22,094 bases of DNA, from positions 1 to 22,094 of the forward strand of contig CAZVFE010000028.1 of the NCBI GenBank assembly GCA_964626405.1, written 5' to 3'. The translations under genes and the position numbers were made by a program. Below are positions 1 through 7,838 of this stretch, piece by piece; positions within the stretch are counted from its first letter, which is position 1, and the number at the start of each line of letters is the position of its first letter. Source of the stretch: CAZVFE01 sp964626405 (GTDB taxonomy: Bacteria; Bacteroidota; Bacteroidia; Cytophagales; Spirosomataceae). The notes below the pieces were generated by a model that was not told where the DNA came from, made no database searches, and worked only from the letters and a program-made list of their open reading frames with translations.

Positions 1-54
1 TATAAAACTAATGAAAAATTTATAGTTTTCAGAACCATTTTAATATTGAAATAG
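1..54 (+). CDS. C-terminal tail of an unidentified protein (partial, speculative)
   Basis: Frame 1 is open from the window edge to a TAG stop and reads YKTNEKFIVFRTILILK. The other two plus-strand frames stop by base 25. A strong hairpin terminator starts 9 nt after the stop, which is what one expects after a real gene end. The fragment is too short to assign a family, and it could also be non-coding. Confidence 0.4.
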   Translation, partial: YKTNEKFIVFRTILILK

Positions 55-62
55 TCAGGAAT

Positions 63-97
63 AAAAAAGCCTCTCAAATTTACTGAGAGGCTTTTTT
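63..97. terminator. Bidirectional intrinsic terminator
   Basis: A perfect 14-bp stem (63-76 pairing with 84-97, core GCCTCTCA/TGAGAGGC) has a 7-nt loop and A6/T6 flanks. It can therefore terminate on both strands. It lies between the partial plus-strand frame ending at 54 and the minus-strand lipoprotein gene ending at 114, so it probably serves both. Confidence 0.9.
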
Positions 98-113
98 ATT
101 ATTAAACTAAATA

Positions 114-890
114 TTATTGAATTCGGATATAGGTTTTTATATTTGAATTTCCAGTTTTTTCATCAGTTGTTGTTTGAGAAAAACCATTATCATTTCTCTG
201 AATTGTCATCTTATAGGTCCCTGTGATACCTTCCATACTGGATTCTTCCAATTCTTCCGTGACCATATCTCCATCTACGGTTAGGGTACCATGTCCTACA
301 TAGTTAATAATAGACCCATCTTCATTTTGGCTCTGAGCCCCCCACATAAATTCACCTTGATGAATCATTTTAAATTCATTATAGGAAACGTCTGTAGTAT
401 CACCGTCAATGATATTTAAGGTTTGGGACTGACGATATAGCCCGTCCAAATCAGAACTTTCCCCAGCAGAATGTCTTTCATAAGATTCTTCCAATTTCCA
501 TGCATTTCCATCATTATCAAGTATTTCATCAATAATTTGGTTATAACCTGATTCTGTCAATACGATTCTAAGGGTAAAATTTTTACCAGAGGAATCTGGA
601 TTTACATTCACCGCATGTTCGGTAAGCAAATCTCCTTCCATATCATAGGTACCTGCTGAAAAAGCACCAACCCCATCTCTTATTGCAATAAACATCCAGG
701 CGTTATCAGAGTAAACCTTCATTTGATTGTCCACTACCATATCAGGATTTGTAAGACTATCCCCTTGATAATATGCCTGATTGGTTAAAGAATAATTCCC
801 TGCCATACTTATAGCATTATCAGAATTTTTGGAGCAGGAAAATAAAATAAAAGCAAAAATAAATGCAGAAATTTTAATTAAATGTTTCAT
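114..890 (-). CDS. Two-repeat lipocalin-like lipoprotein of unknown function
   Basis: The 258-residue product is probably anchored in the outer membrane. I chose the internal ATG at 890 rather than the upstream one at 953 because it gives a clean lipoprotein signal: MKHLIK, then a hydrophobic stretch, then lipobox LFSC with Cys19. The mature part looks like two copies of one domain, about residues 30-145 and 149-255. Each begins G-x-Y, has an aromatic-rich strand (NAWMFIAI in copy 1, GEFMWGAQ in copy 2) and then a G-T-Y/L-x-x-x-GD-x-x-TE turn (GTYDMEGDLLTE and GTLTVDGDMVTEE). This pattern resembles the DUF4488/lipocalin-like lipoproteins common in Bacteroidota; that assignment is inference. 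No catalytic motif is visible. The stop lies 17 nt from the bidirectional terminator at 63-97. Confidence 0.8.
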   Translation of the reverse strand: MKHLIKISAFIFAFILFSCSKNSDNAISMAGNYSLTNQAYYQGDSLTNPDMVVDNQMKVYSDNAWMFIAIRDGVGAFSAGTYDMEGDLLTEHAVNVNPDSSGKNFTLRIVLTESGYNQIIDEILDNDGNAWKLEESYERHSAGESSDLDGLYRQSQTLNIIDGDTTDVSYNEFKMIHQGEFMWGAQSQNEDGSIINYVGHGTLTVDGDMVTEELEESSMEGITGTYKMTIQRNDNGFSQTTTDEKTGNSNIKTYIRIQ

Positions 891-1045
891 AATCATATAG
901 TTGTTTATAGTTAAGAAAATTAAAAGTACTACATTTTTATTAAAAAAATCCAACTTAATATTATTATTGTGTAAATTATTTCATAATATACATATATTTT
1001 ATAAATGAAATTTTATTATTTTAGGGAATTAAATTCTATTTTAAA

Positions 1046-2386
1046 ATGAAAAAATTAATCTCCTATTTTACAGCTATTTTTCTTATTTTTATTCATATTT
1101 CTACCAGTCTTGCGCAGGAAACAAAACTGGAAAAAGATGCACGAATGGCATGGTGGCGGGATGCTACTTTCGGAATGTTTATTCATTGGGGACTTTATGC
1201 GATTCCAGCAGGAGAATACAATGGAAAAACGGTTGGAGAGGGTAAAATTGGAGAATGGATTCAACATACTTTAAATATTCCGAATAAGGAATATGAAAAA
1301 TTTGCTGGACAATTCAATCCCATTTATTTTGATGCGAAAGAATGGGTTTCAATCGCCAAAAATGCAGGCATGAAATACATTGTTATTACCTCCAAACATC
1401 ATGATGGTTTTTGTCTTTGGGATTCAAAAGTTTCAACCTATGATATTATGGATGCGAGTCCATACCAAAAAGATATTCTAATGGAACTTAAAAATGCTTG
1501 CGATGAAGCAGGAATAAAATTATGTTTTTATCATTCGATCATGGACTGGCACCATCCGGATGCAGAATCTCCAAAAGATTATAAGCATCAGAATAACCCG
1601 AATGCCAATTGGGCAAATTATCGGGAAACTTACCTAAAGCCTCAATTAAAGGAATTAATCACCAAATATCATCCAGCAGTTTTATGGTTTGATGGGGAAT
1701 GGATTCCTGAATGGACGGAAGATCAGGGCAAGGATCTTTACAATTATTTAATGAAATTAGATCCAAATTTAATCATCAATAATCGAATTGGAAAAGGAAG
1801 AAAAGGAATGTCTGGCATGAATAAATACGAGGATGCTGCTGGAGATTTCGGAACTCCAGAACAAGAAATTTTGGAAGGTACCTCCACAATGGATTGGGAA
1901 TCCTGTATGACCATGAATGATACATGGGGTTACAGAAAAGATGATTTCAATTGGAAAACATCGGAACAATTAATTACCAATTTAATTGATGTAGCTGCGA
2001 AGGGTGGAAATTATCTTTTAAATATTGGTCCGATGGCCACTGGTAAAATTCCCGAAGCTTCAATTGAACGGTTATATAATATGGGTGCATGGTTAAAAAT
2101 TAATGGCGAGGCTATTTATGCTACCAATTCATGGAAAACCTTTAAAGAAGAAAATATTTATTTCACTCAGAATGGCGACTATGTATATGCCATTGCCACA
2201 AAAAAGCCTGAAAACGGAAAATTATTGATTAATTCTGTCGAACCGCTTCAGACTAGTGAAATCTTACATTTATCCAGTGGGAAAAACCCTTCTTGGGAAA
2301 TGAATCCTTCAAACCAATTGGAAATCAATGTGATGGGAATACAAGATTTTGGGTATGGACAAGTTTTTAAAATTAAAATTAAATAA
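1046..2386 (+). CDS. Secreted alpha-L-fucosidase, GH29
   Basis: This 446-residue retaining glycosidase should release alpha-L-fucose from glycans in the periplasm or outside the cell. A signal peptide occupies residues 1-24 (MKKLISYFTA...SLAQ). GH29 landmarks run in order: FGMFIHWGLYAIPAGEY (42-58), the SKHHDGFCLWDS strand (116-127), the nucleophile Asp216 in LWFDGEW (213-219), the GDFGTPEQEI loop that probably carries the acid/base Glu (266-275), WESCMTMNDTWGY (284-295), and GGNYLLNIGP (320-329). A small C-terminal beta-sandwich follows the barrel. Length is normal for a catalytic-core GH29, with no carbohydrate-binding module or T9SS domain. Its 3' end overlaps the convergent PhyH gene by 8 bp. 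No clear promoter match precedes it. The exact glycan linkage cannot be read from the sequence. Confidence 0.93.
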   Translation: MKKLISYFTAIFLIFIHISTSLAQETKLEKDARMAWWRDATFGMFIHWGLYAIPAGEYNGKTVGEGKIGEWIQHTLNIPNKEYEKFAGQFNPIYFDAKEWVSIAKNAGMKYIVITSKHHDGFCLWDSKVSTYDIMDASPYQKDILMELKNACDEAGIKLCFYHSIMDWHHPDAESPKDYKHQNNPNANWANYRETYLKPQLKELITKYHPAVLWFDGEWIPEWTEDQGKDLYNYLMKLDPNLIINNRIGKGRKGMSGMNKYEDAAGDFGTPEQEILEGTSTMDWESCMTMNDTWGYRKDDFNWKTSEQLITNLIDVAAKGGNYLLNIGPMATGKIPEASIERLYNMGAWLKINGEAIYATNSWKTFKEENIYFTQNGDYVYAIATKKPENGKLLINSVEPLQTSEILHLSSGKNPSWEMNPSNQLEINVMGIQDFGYGQVFKIKIK

Positions 2387-3119
2387 CATCTAGAACGAAT
2401 TTACCTTTTTCTCCAATTCTATTTTTGGTTTTTTCAAGGATATATCTTTGTTGATCAACTTGTTGTGGCTGTTCTCTAGAACAAAAATAACTATGAATAC
2501 TTCTTCTATCCTTTTCAGTATGGTTGGTTGTACCCCCATGCCAAACATGAGAATTAAAAATAAAAACAGAACCCGCTGGTGCAATGATTCGAATTTCATC
2601 TGGATGTTTTTCATTGACATCCTCCATTCCATTTTCTGGCAATAAATTCAATAAATGAGAACCTGGAACAATCCTGGTTGAGCCATTATCGGGTGTAAAA
2701 TCATCTAAAAGCCAAATACTATTACAAACTTTATAATCCTTATTCACTACAGTATTCCCCCAATCAACATGTAATTTCTGATGACCTTTCCCTGGTTTTG
2801 CAGCTCGATAATTTAAGGAGGATAATTTATAGCTCTTTCCTAAAACTCCCTCAATTCCAGCAAGCACTCGGGGATGAGTATAGAAAATATCAAATTCTTC
2901 ACCCTTATTCACTAAATCAGCCAAACGGTCGGCCCCTTCCTCTTTTGGGTGACGAATATATTTTGAATCAAATAATTCACTTCCTGCATTCTCACCTTCT
3001 TGATTCATCAATTCATCAATTCTTGAATTGATTCGATCTACCTGGGTCTTATCTAATAAAACTCCCAAATTTAAATACCCATTCTGGTCTAAAAATTCTT
3101 GTTCGGATTTTGTCAACAT
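2379..3119 (-). CDS. Phytanoyl-CoA dioxygenase (PhyH) family oxygenase
   Basis: This 246-residue cytoplasmic protein is predicted to be an Fe(II)/2-oxoglutarate-dependent oxygenase. The iron facial triad is visible as His117-x-Asp119 in KLHVDWGNT and the distal His194 in FNSHVWHGGTTN. The Arg pair 205-206 in RRSIHSYF is placed to hold 2-oxoglutarate. Typical PhyH segments are present, including the N-terminal TKSEQEFLDQNGYLNL and the VPGSHLLN turn after a WLLDDFTPDNG strand. There is no signal peptide. It is convergent with, and overlaps by 8 bp, the alpha-fucosidase gene. PhyH proteins act on many small molecules and often sit in sugar or natural-product clusters, so the substrate here is unknown. 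Confidence 0.88.
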   Translation of the reverse strand: MLTKSEQEFLDQNGYLNLGVLLDKTQVDRINSRIDELMNQEGENAGSELFDSKYIRHPKEEGADRLADLVNKGEEFDIFYTHPRVLAGIEGVLGKSYKLSSLNYRAAKPGKGHQKLHVDWGNTVVNKDYKVCNSIWLLDDFTPDNGSTRIVPGSHLLNLLPENGMEDVNEKHPDEIRIIAPAGSVFIFNSHVWHGGTTNHTEKDRRSIHSYFCSREQPQQVDQQRYILEKTKNRIGEKGKFVLDVI

Positions 3120-3275
3120 TTTTTTAAATCATTTTTCATATTAAAATAACCAGAATATCGATAATCTACTCATTTCACTTGAATTTTTCACAAAAAAAAA
3201 TTAAATTTTCCTCATGGGGTGGGAGGAGCTATTTTACCCCTTAACCAAAATTAAATTTAATTCCTAACAAGAAAA

Positions 3276-3331
3276 TGATTAAATTAAGTTCATGAATTTG
3301 ATTAAATTATTTCCAAGAAATTGATTAAATT
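3276..3331. repeat. Three exact TGATTAAATT repeats at 23-bp period
   Basis: TGATTAAATT occurs at 3276-3285, 3299-3308 and 3322-3331, with start-to-start spacing of exactly 23 bp. The 13-bp spacers differ. The array ends 26 bp before the ATG of the YiaK-like gene. A helically phased operator for a regulator of that gene is the natural reading, but this is inference. The rest of the 3120-3357 gap holds an A/T-rich stretch and a short GGGGT/ACCCC inverted repeat (3216-3240), and no ORF. Confidence 0.65.
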
Positions 3332-3357
3332 CAAAATCTCTATAACCTAAAAAATAA

Positions 3358-4371
3358 ATGGCAGAAGCAAAAACTATTCTTATACCTGCAGAATCCATGC
3401 AGAAAACTTTTAAAAAAATCTTAATTGATTTAAAATTTCCAAAAAAAATTGCTGCTGAAAATGCAAAAATATTTACAGAAAATTCAATCGATGGAATATA
3501 TACTCATGGAGTAAATCGCTTTCCACGATTTGTACAATATATCAAAGATGGTCATATTAAACCTTCGGCTAAGCCAAAAAGAAAACATAAATTTGGTGGT
3601 ATTGAACAATGGGATGGAAAATTAGGGCCTGGCCCTACCAATGCTTCATTTGCAACCGAAAGAGCCATGAAACTAGCTAAAAAGCATGGTATTGGTTGCG
3701 TTGCATTGGCCAATACCAATCATTGGATGCGTGGTGGAGCCTTTGGTTGGCAAGCTGCAAAAGAAGGCTTTGCATTTATTTCCTGGACAAACACCCTGGC
3801 CGTAATGCCAGCTTGGGGAGCAAAAGATGCTAAAATTGGAAATAATCCGCTTGTCTTTGGCCTCCCCTTTCATGATGAGGCGGTAGTTTTAGATATGGCT
3901 ATGTCTCAGTTTTCCTTTGGAGCTATGGACTTAGCAGTTAAAAAGGGCGTTAAATTGCCAGTCGTAGGAGGTTTTGATACCAAAGGAAAAATTACCGATG
4001 ACCCTGCGGAAATCCTAGAATCTTGGCGTCCACTTCCCATCGGCTATTGGAAAGGTGCTGGTTTATCCTTCCTCCTAGATCTTATGGCTGCAATTCTTTC
4101 AGACGGCCTTTCTGTACACAAGGTAAGTCAACAACCAGCAGAAATTGCTAGTTCACAAATATTTATTGCGATCGATTTAAAAAAATTACCCAATCATTCC
4201 ATCGTCTCAAAAACCATTCAAGAAATCGTAGATGACCTTAAAACTTCCATTCCTGCGGATAAAAACTCCATAATTTCCTACCCAGGAGAACGTGTTCTTC
4301 AAACCAGAGAAAAAAATCTTTCAGAAGGTATTCCTGTTTTAGAGACTGTTTGGAATGAAATAATTCATTAA
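3358..4371 (+). CDS. yiaK: YiaK-like 2,3-diketo-L-gulonate reductase (Ldh/malate-lactate dehydrogenase 2 family)
   Basis: This 337-residue cytoplasmic oxidoreductase belongs to the Ldh_2 family and closely resembles E. coli YiaK, which uses NADH to reduce 2,3-diketo-L-gulonate. The resemblance, from memory of the YiaK sequence, extends over most of the length. The catalytic His50 lies in YTHGVNRFPRF (48-58), followed by GAIEQWD-like GGIEQWDGK (80-88), the HWMRGGAFGWQAA segment (122-134), WTNTLAVMPAWGAK (143-156) and IGYWKGAGLSFLLD near the active site. Length is typical (332 in E. coli). The ATG sits 26 bp after the 23-bp-period repeat array. The 3' end overlaps the convergent Sde182-like gene by 4 bp, sharing TTAA as both stops. 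Other ketoacid substrates cannot be excluded, since no other yia-type catabolic genes are nearby. Confidence 0.85.
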   Translation: MAEAKTILIPAESMQKTFKKILIDLKFPKKIAAENAKIFTENSIDGIYTHGVNRFPRFVQYIKDGHIKPSAKPKRKHKFGGIEQWDGKLGPGPTNASFATERAMKLAKKHGIGCVALANTNHWMRGGAFGWQAAKEGFAFISWTNTLAVMPAWGAKDAKIGNNPLVFGLPFHDEAVVLDMAMSQFSFGAMDLAVKKGVKLPVVGGFDTKGKITDDPAEILESWRPLPIGYWKGAGLSFLLDLMAAILSDGLSVHKVSQQPAEIASSQIFIAIDLKKLPNHSIVSKTIQEIVDDLKTSIPADKNSIISYPGERVLQTREKNLSEGIPVLETVWNEIIH

Positions 4372-5807
4372 TTTTTTGGTAAAATATTCAAAATAACTCG
4401 CTTGTAGCTCGACATTGCCGGGCTACCCTTATCGGTTACCTTCAATATAAAATGTAAGGTTTGAGGACTATCCACTTCCGGTACGATAAAATCATGCTGA
4501 TTATATAAATTTTCAGCTTGTCCCCCAAAACTTATTTTCCCCTTAAAGGTCCCTGCTTCTAAATAAGGGAACCACCAGTAGGACATACTATCCCCATCAG
4601 GATCATAGGTGCCTTTCGCATCCAAATCAATTTTGTCTCCAGAGTGAACCGTTATTTCATCTGGAATCGTTAATTGAATAACAGGCGCATGATTCGCCTC
4701 CTCATAGGATTTAAAAGTCCAATCCATTCGAGCTGCAAAATCTCGTTGAAAATCATCTCTCCAACGCCATAAACTAACCCAATTATTCTTGAATACTAAA
4801 CTATCCTTTCGAATAGACTGTCCAAATTCATTCGGAACACGCGGACTAAATTCATCCTCAGCATTGGTCCATATCGCTCGAGTCTCCTGTTCAATTGGCA
4901 CTCCACCTGTCGCCTGATTTTGAGTGGGTATTTCCTTAGGTAAATAATATTCATAACGACCTCCCCAGCCTCCCCAATTTGGTCTTTCGGGATTACTCAA
5001 ACCATTCGGAATCAAATTCAAATAAGCTGGAGTATCACCTTCCATTCCATAGGCTACATCAGGATACATGGCCCCCAAAGGACCATGATTTTGCTGAATA
5101 TTTTCTGCTAACCATGAATTAGAAATAGTGGTATTATCTATACCTTTAATGGGACGATTAATCGCTATCCAAGTAGAACGGAAATAACCTCCAGGACTTA
5201 CAATAAAAAATAAATCCGGAAAATTATTCCGTATCCAAATACCGCTATCATCCTGATCAGAAATGGTATAAACTCTTAATTTGGCAATTATTTCTTTTAA
5301 TTCATTCTTTGAACGCGTCTCCCTTAGTTTCCATAATGCTTGAGCTAAGGTATTCGGCCCTCCCCAAACAGAAATATAGATCGGACGATCATCTTCTCGG
5401 TCAATCACTTCAATAATTTTTTCTGAACCCTCAGAATCATGCCCCTTTCCCACTGCTGCCATTCCATAAATAGGAAGACCCTTTGAAACGATAGAATTTA
5501 AATAATCAGCACTAGGAAAACCTGCTTCATGCTTCAATAAATTCGACTGAACCTTTCCATATGCATTAATAATTTCATGCATAGTTTCTGGTACAACCTT
5601 TTTCCTTTGATGCGTTGAAGTAGTAGCAATTAATGCTTCAATATCAATTTTATTGGAATATAATAATAAACGCACTAAGGATTGAGAATCATCTGGATCG
5701 GCCTCAATATCTGATAATACGACCAAACGATGATTTTGAGATTGAGCGAATGCATTTAAATTGAATACTAAAAAAAACAGAAAAGAATAAATTAGTTTTT
5801 GGTTCAT
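4368..5807 (-). CDS. Exported Sde182/DUF1593 nucleoside-hydrolase-like protein
   Basis: The 479-residue product carries a signal peptide (residues 1-22, ending NAFAQS), so it is exported. The N-terminal domain has the nucleoside-hydrolase-type acidic loop LSDIEADPDD (31-40), which in true nucleoside hydrolases binds Ca2+, and a conserved ISVWGGPNTLAQALW segment. This matches the DUF1593 family, now described as a cellulose-binding Sde182 nucleoside-hydrolase-like domain. The C-terminal part from about residue 375 (HAPVIQLTIPDE...GTYDPDGDSMSYWWF) is a beta-sandwich matching the Sde182 C-terminal domain. It probably acts on extracellular carbohydrate or glycosylated compounds; no reaction is proven for the family to my knowledge. 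The gene overlaps the YiaK-like gene tail to tail by 4 bp. Confidence 0.88.
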   Translation of the reverse strand: MNQKLIYSFLFFLVFNLNAFAQSQNHRLVVLSDIEADPDDSQSLVRLLLYSNKIDIEALIATTSTHQRKKVVPETMHEIINAYGKVQSNLLKHEAGFPSADYLNSIVSKGLPIYGMAAVGKGHDSEGSEKIIEVIDREDDRPIYISVWGGPNTLAQALWKLRETRSKNELKEIIAKLRVYTISDQDDSGIWIRNNFPDLFFIVSPGGYFRSTWIAINRPIKGIDNTTISNSWLAENIQQNHGPLGAMYPDVAYGMEGDTPAYLNLIPNGLSNPERPNWGGWGGRYEYYLPKEIPTQNQATGGVPIEQETRAIWTNAEDEFSPRVPNEFGQSIRKDSLVFKNNWVSLWRWRDDFQRDFAARMDWTFKSYEEANHAPVIQLTIPDEITVHSGDKIDLDAKGTYDPDGDSMSYWWFPYLEAGTFKGKISFGGQAENLYNQHDFIVPEVDSPQTLHFILKVTDKGSPAMSSYKRVILNILPKN

Positions 5808-5872
5808 TTTTGTAACTCTAATAAATGAAAAATGGATTATTACTTTAAAATGGATTTAAAAATAGGTTAAAA

Positions 5873-5880
5873 CAAATATA
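5873..5880 (-). promoter_or_regulatory. Candidate -7 element for the Sde182-like gene
   Basis: The minus strand reads TATATTTG, a full match to the Bacteroidota -7 consensus TAnnTTTG, 65 bp upstream of the ATG at 5807. I see no TTG at the -33 spacing, so confidence is limited. Confidence 0.45.
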
Positions 5881-5952
5881 CTCAATTTAATTTATTCGTA
5901 AAATTTTCTTAACTTTATCCAATTTATACACACATCAACAAACCCTAATAAA

Positions 5953-6723
5953 ATGAAAACCAAAAAAGAAATTACAGAAAATTGGCTCCCTAGATATACT
6001 GGTCGCCAATTAGAGGAATTTACACCCTATATCCTCGTCACAAACTTTTCAAAATACTTGGAAATATTTGCAAACCATTACAACGTAGAGATTCAAGGTA
6101 AAGAATTCCCCATTCAAACTGTCGTGGCAGATGGAATTACATTGATTAATTTTGGAATGGGTAGCCCGATGGCTGCAACAATAACAGACCTTCTCTCTTC
6201 CATTCACCCTAAAGCCATTCTTTTTCTTGGAAAATGCGGAGGATTAAAATCAAAAAATAATATCGGAGACTTCATTTTACCGATTGCGGCAATTAGAGGA
6301 GAAGGAACCTCCGTTGATTATTTCCCTCCAGAAGTACCAGCATTGCCTGCTTTCGCCTTGCAAAAGGCAGTTTCTACAACTATAAGAGATTATGGCTTAG
6401 ATTATTGGACAGGCACTGTTTATACAACGAATAGAAGAGTATGGGAACACGACGAATCCTTCAAATCTTATTTGGAAAAAATTCGGGCAATAGCAATCGA
6501 TATGGAAACCGCCACTATTTTCTCTGTAGGCTTTTATAATTCAATTCCCACAGGAGCCCTATTATTGGTAAGCGACCAACCCATGACGCCAGAGGGGGTG
6601 AAAACATCCGAAAGTGACAAAAAAGTTACAGCAAATTTTGTGGAAACACATATAAAAATAGGAGTAGACTCCCTAAAGCAATTAATCAATAATGGGCAAA
6701 CGGTTAAACACTTGAAGTTTTAA
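5953..6723 (+). CDS. amn: AMP nucleosidase, short Bacteroidota type
   Basis: This 256-residue cytoplasmic enzyme is predicted to hydrolyse AMP to adenine and ribose 5-phosphate. It has the phosphorylase fold of the PNP/UDP family: NFGMGSPMAA (67-75), GKCGGL (93-98), RGEGTSVDYFP (115-125), the AIDMETATIF motif (181-190) with the ribose-contacting Met-Glu, and LLLVSDQP (203-210) with the base-contacting Asp208. It lacks the extra N-terminal domain of the about 480-residue E. coli Amn, as is usual for this phylum's short form. The 3' end shares TTAA with the stop of the convergent PiT-like gene. A weak -7 match (TAACTTTA, 5910-5917) lies upstream. A related nucleoside phosphorylase is the main alternative. 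Confidence 0.88.
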   Translation: MKTKKEITENWLPRYTGRQLEEFTPYILVTNFSKYLEIFANHYNVEIQGKEFPIQTVVADGITLINFGMGSPMAATITDLLSSIHPKAILFLGKCGGLKSKNNIGDFILPIAAIRGEGTSVDYFPPEVPALPAFALQKAVSTTIRDYGLDYWTGTVYTTNRRVWEHDESFKSYLEKIRAIAIDMETATIFSVGFYNSIPTGALLLVSDQPMTPEGVKTSESDKKVTANFVETHIKIGVDSLKQLINNGQTVKHLKF

Positions 6724-7667
6724 GTATTAAAAAAGAAATTAATTGCCAATACTACTCCCATAGATACTAATAATCCGATCATTAATTTCAAGAAATCTTT
6801 CAAAAGCATTGGAAAGATTTCTTTTACCTTGGCCTTTCCCGTCCATAATCCAGAATTTAATGCCAATTCTCTTCCGGTTAATAAACCTACAAATACCCAA
6901 GTAGTACTCATTGGAATACTATTAACCTCTTTAAAATACAATAGAATAAAGGCATAAATTGCATCGATAAAGGTTGCAGAACGAATATATTTGGTATTTT
7001 TCTTTGAAATAACAATCTTCTGAATTTTTCCTCCCCCCTGATAAAAAATAAAGCCTAAACAAATAATGAAAAATGTTAATACCAAAATAAATTGAATAAT
7101 CGACAAATTTCTTGGTAAAAATACTGAGATATTGGCCACATCATGCATCAACCACGTAGCCCATAAAAAGGAAGTAGTTCCCCATTGAGCAATCACCCAA
7201 TAGGTTCTGTTTTTATCGGAAACATCCTTGGATTCATCTAAGATTTTTGATAAAAGTAGCCAAAATATATAGGCAACAATTGCTGCAATTACATAGCCCA
7301 TCACCGATTTCATCAGCATGGAACCTAAAACGACAGAAGAGGCAAAAGAGGATAAAACTAAAAACGAAGTAGATACTGGCACTCCTTTCCTGGTAAGAAA
7401 AATTAAAGCCAAGGGAGCTATAGCTTGATACCATTTTACATCCACATAGGGGATTTTTTCCAATCTTCCGAAAGAAATATCTCCACCATATTCAATAAAA
7501 CCATAACCTAATGTAATGATTAAGACAAAGGATGCTGCCATCCACAATCCCCACCAAGGAATATTTTTTTTATTTGAGGCAATCCAAGTACCTAAAGTTT
7601 GAACTGAATCATTGGCAATTACAGAAAATCCTGCCAATACGAAACCTAAAATTGCAATAAAATCCAT
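6720..7667 (-). CDS. PiT-family-like inorganic phosphate transporter (divergent)
   Basis: This 315-residue integral membrane protein has roughly nine or ten hydrophobic segments. It shows the inverted-repeat signature of the PiT (phosphate/sulfate permease) family in weakened form. The N-terminal half has IANDSVQTLGTW (17-28) and VPVSTSFLVLSSF; the C-terminal half has HDVANISVFLP and IPMSTTWVFVGLLTGRE. These correspond to the GANDVANA and P-x-STT-type motifs of classical PiT proteins. The first motif reads AND-SVQT rather than ANDVANA, so substrate or coupling may differ. The protein is shorter than E. coli PitA (about 500 residues). Phosphate uptake is the best guess. Its stop overlaps amn by 4 bp; a shared role in phosphate and nucleotide economy is speculative. 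Confidence 0.72.
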   Translation of the reverse strand: MDFIAILGFVLAGFSVIANDSVQTLGTWIASNKKNIPWWGLWMAASFVLIITLGYGFIEYGGDISFGRLEKIPYVDVKWYQAIAPLALIFLTRKGVPVSTSFLVLSSFASSVVLGSMLMKSVMGYVIAAIVAYIFWLLLSKILDESKDVSDKNRTYWVIAQWGTTSFLWATWLMHDVANISVFLPRNLSIIQFILVLTFFIICLGFIFYQGGGKIQKIVISKKNTKYIRSATFIDAIYAFILLYFKEVNSIPMSTTWVFVGLLTGRELALNSGLWTGKAKVKEIFPMLLKDFLKLMIGLLVSMGVVLAINFFFNT

Positions 7668-7727
7668 TCTTTAATTTTTCTACCTAACCCAAAAATCAAT
7701 TTATAAATAAATTAATTAACCATTAAC

Positions 7728-7735
7728 CAAAGGTA
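7728..7735 (-). promoter_or_regulatory. Candidate -7 element for the PiT-like gene
   Basis: The minus strand reads TACCTTTG, a full match to TAnnTTTG, 60 bp upstream of the ATG at 7667. No good -33 TTG is visible at the expected spacing. Confidence 0.5.
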
Positions 7736-7789
7736 TTATTTATTAATAAAAAATACCATGAAATTGATAAGTTGAATAAAAATTTAATA

Positions 7790-7820
7790 TTGGAATAATA
7801 TTGAATTATCCTTTACTTTG
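7790..7820 (+). promoter_or_regulatory. Candidate promoter of the pxpABC operon
   Basis: TTG at 7790-7792 is followed after 20 bp by TTACTTTG at 7813-7820, which differs from TAnnTTTG at one position. Both the spacing and the elements fit a Bacteroidota promoter. If real, transcription begins near 7825, after the TTG codon at 7818, which supports the ATG at 7839 as the pxpA start. Confidence 0.5.
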
Positions 7821-7838
7821 AAAAATCAATATTTTCAA

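Noticed and set aside
891..953. Upstream ATG extension of the lipoprotein gene
   Set aside because: It would place 21 residues before an ideal lipoprotein signal peptide.
993..1000. TATATTTT as a promoter of the fucosidase gene
   Set aside because: It lacks the final G, and the nearest upstream TTG is 23 bp away; similar A/T strings are common here.
3276..3331. CRISPR-like reading of the 23-bp-period repeats
   Set aside because: Repeats are only 10 bp and spacers 13 bp, far below CRISPR sizes; there are no cas genes.
4354..4377. AATGAA/TTCATT hairpin plus T-run at the end of the YiaK-like gene
   Set aside because: The stem is six mostly A-T pairs and overlaps both stop codons; too weak to call a terminator.
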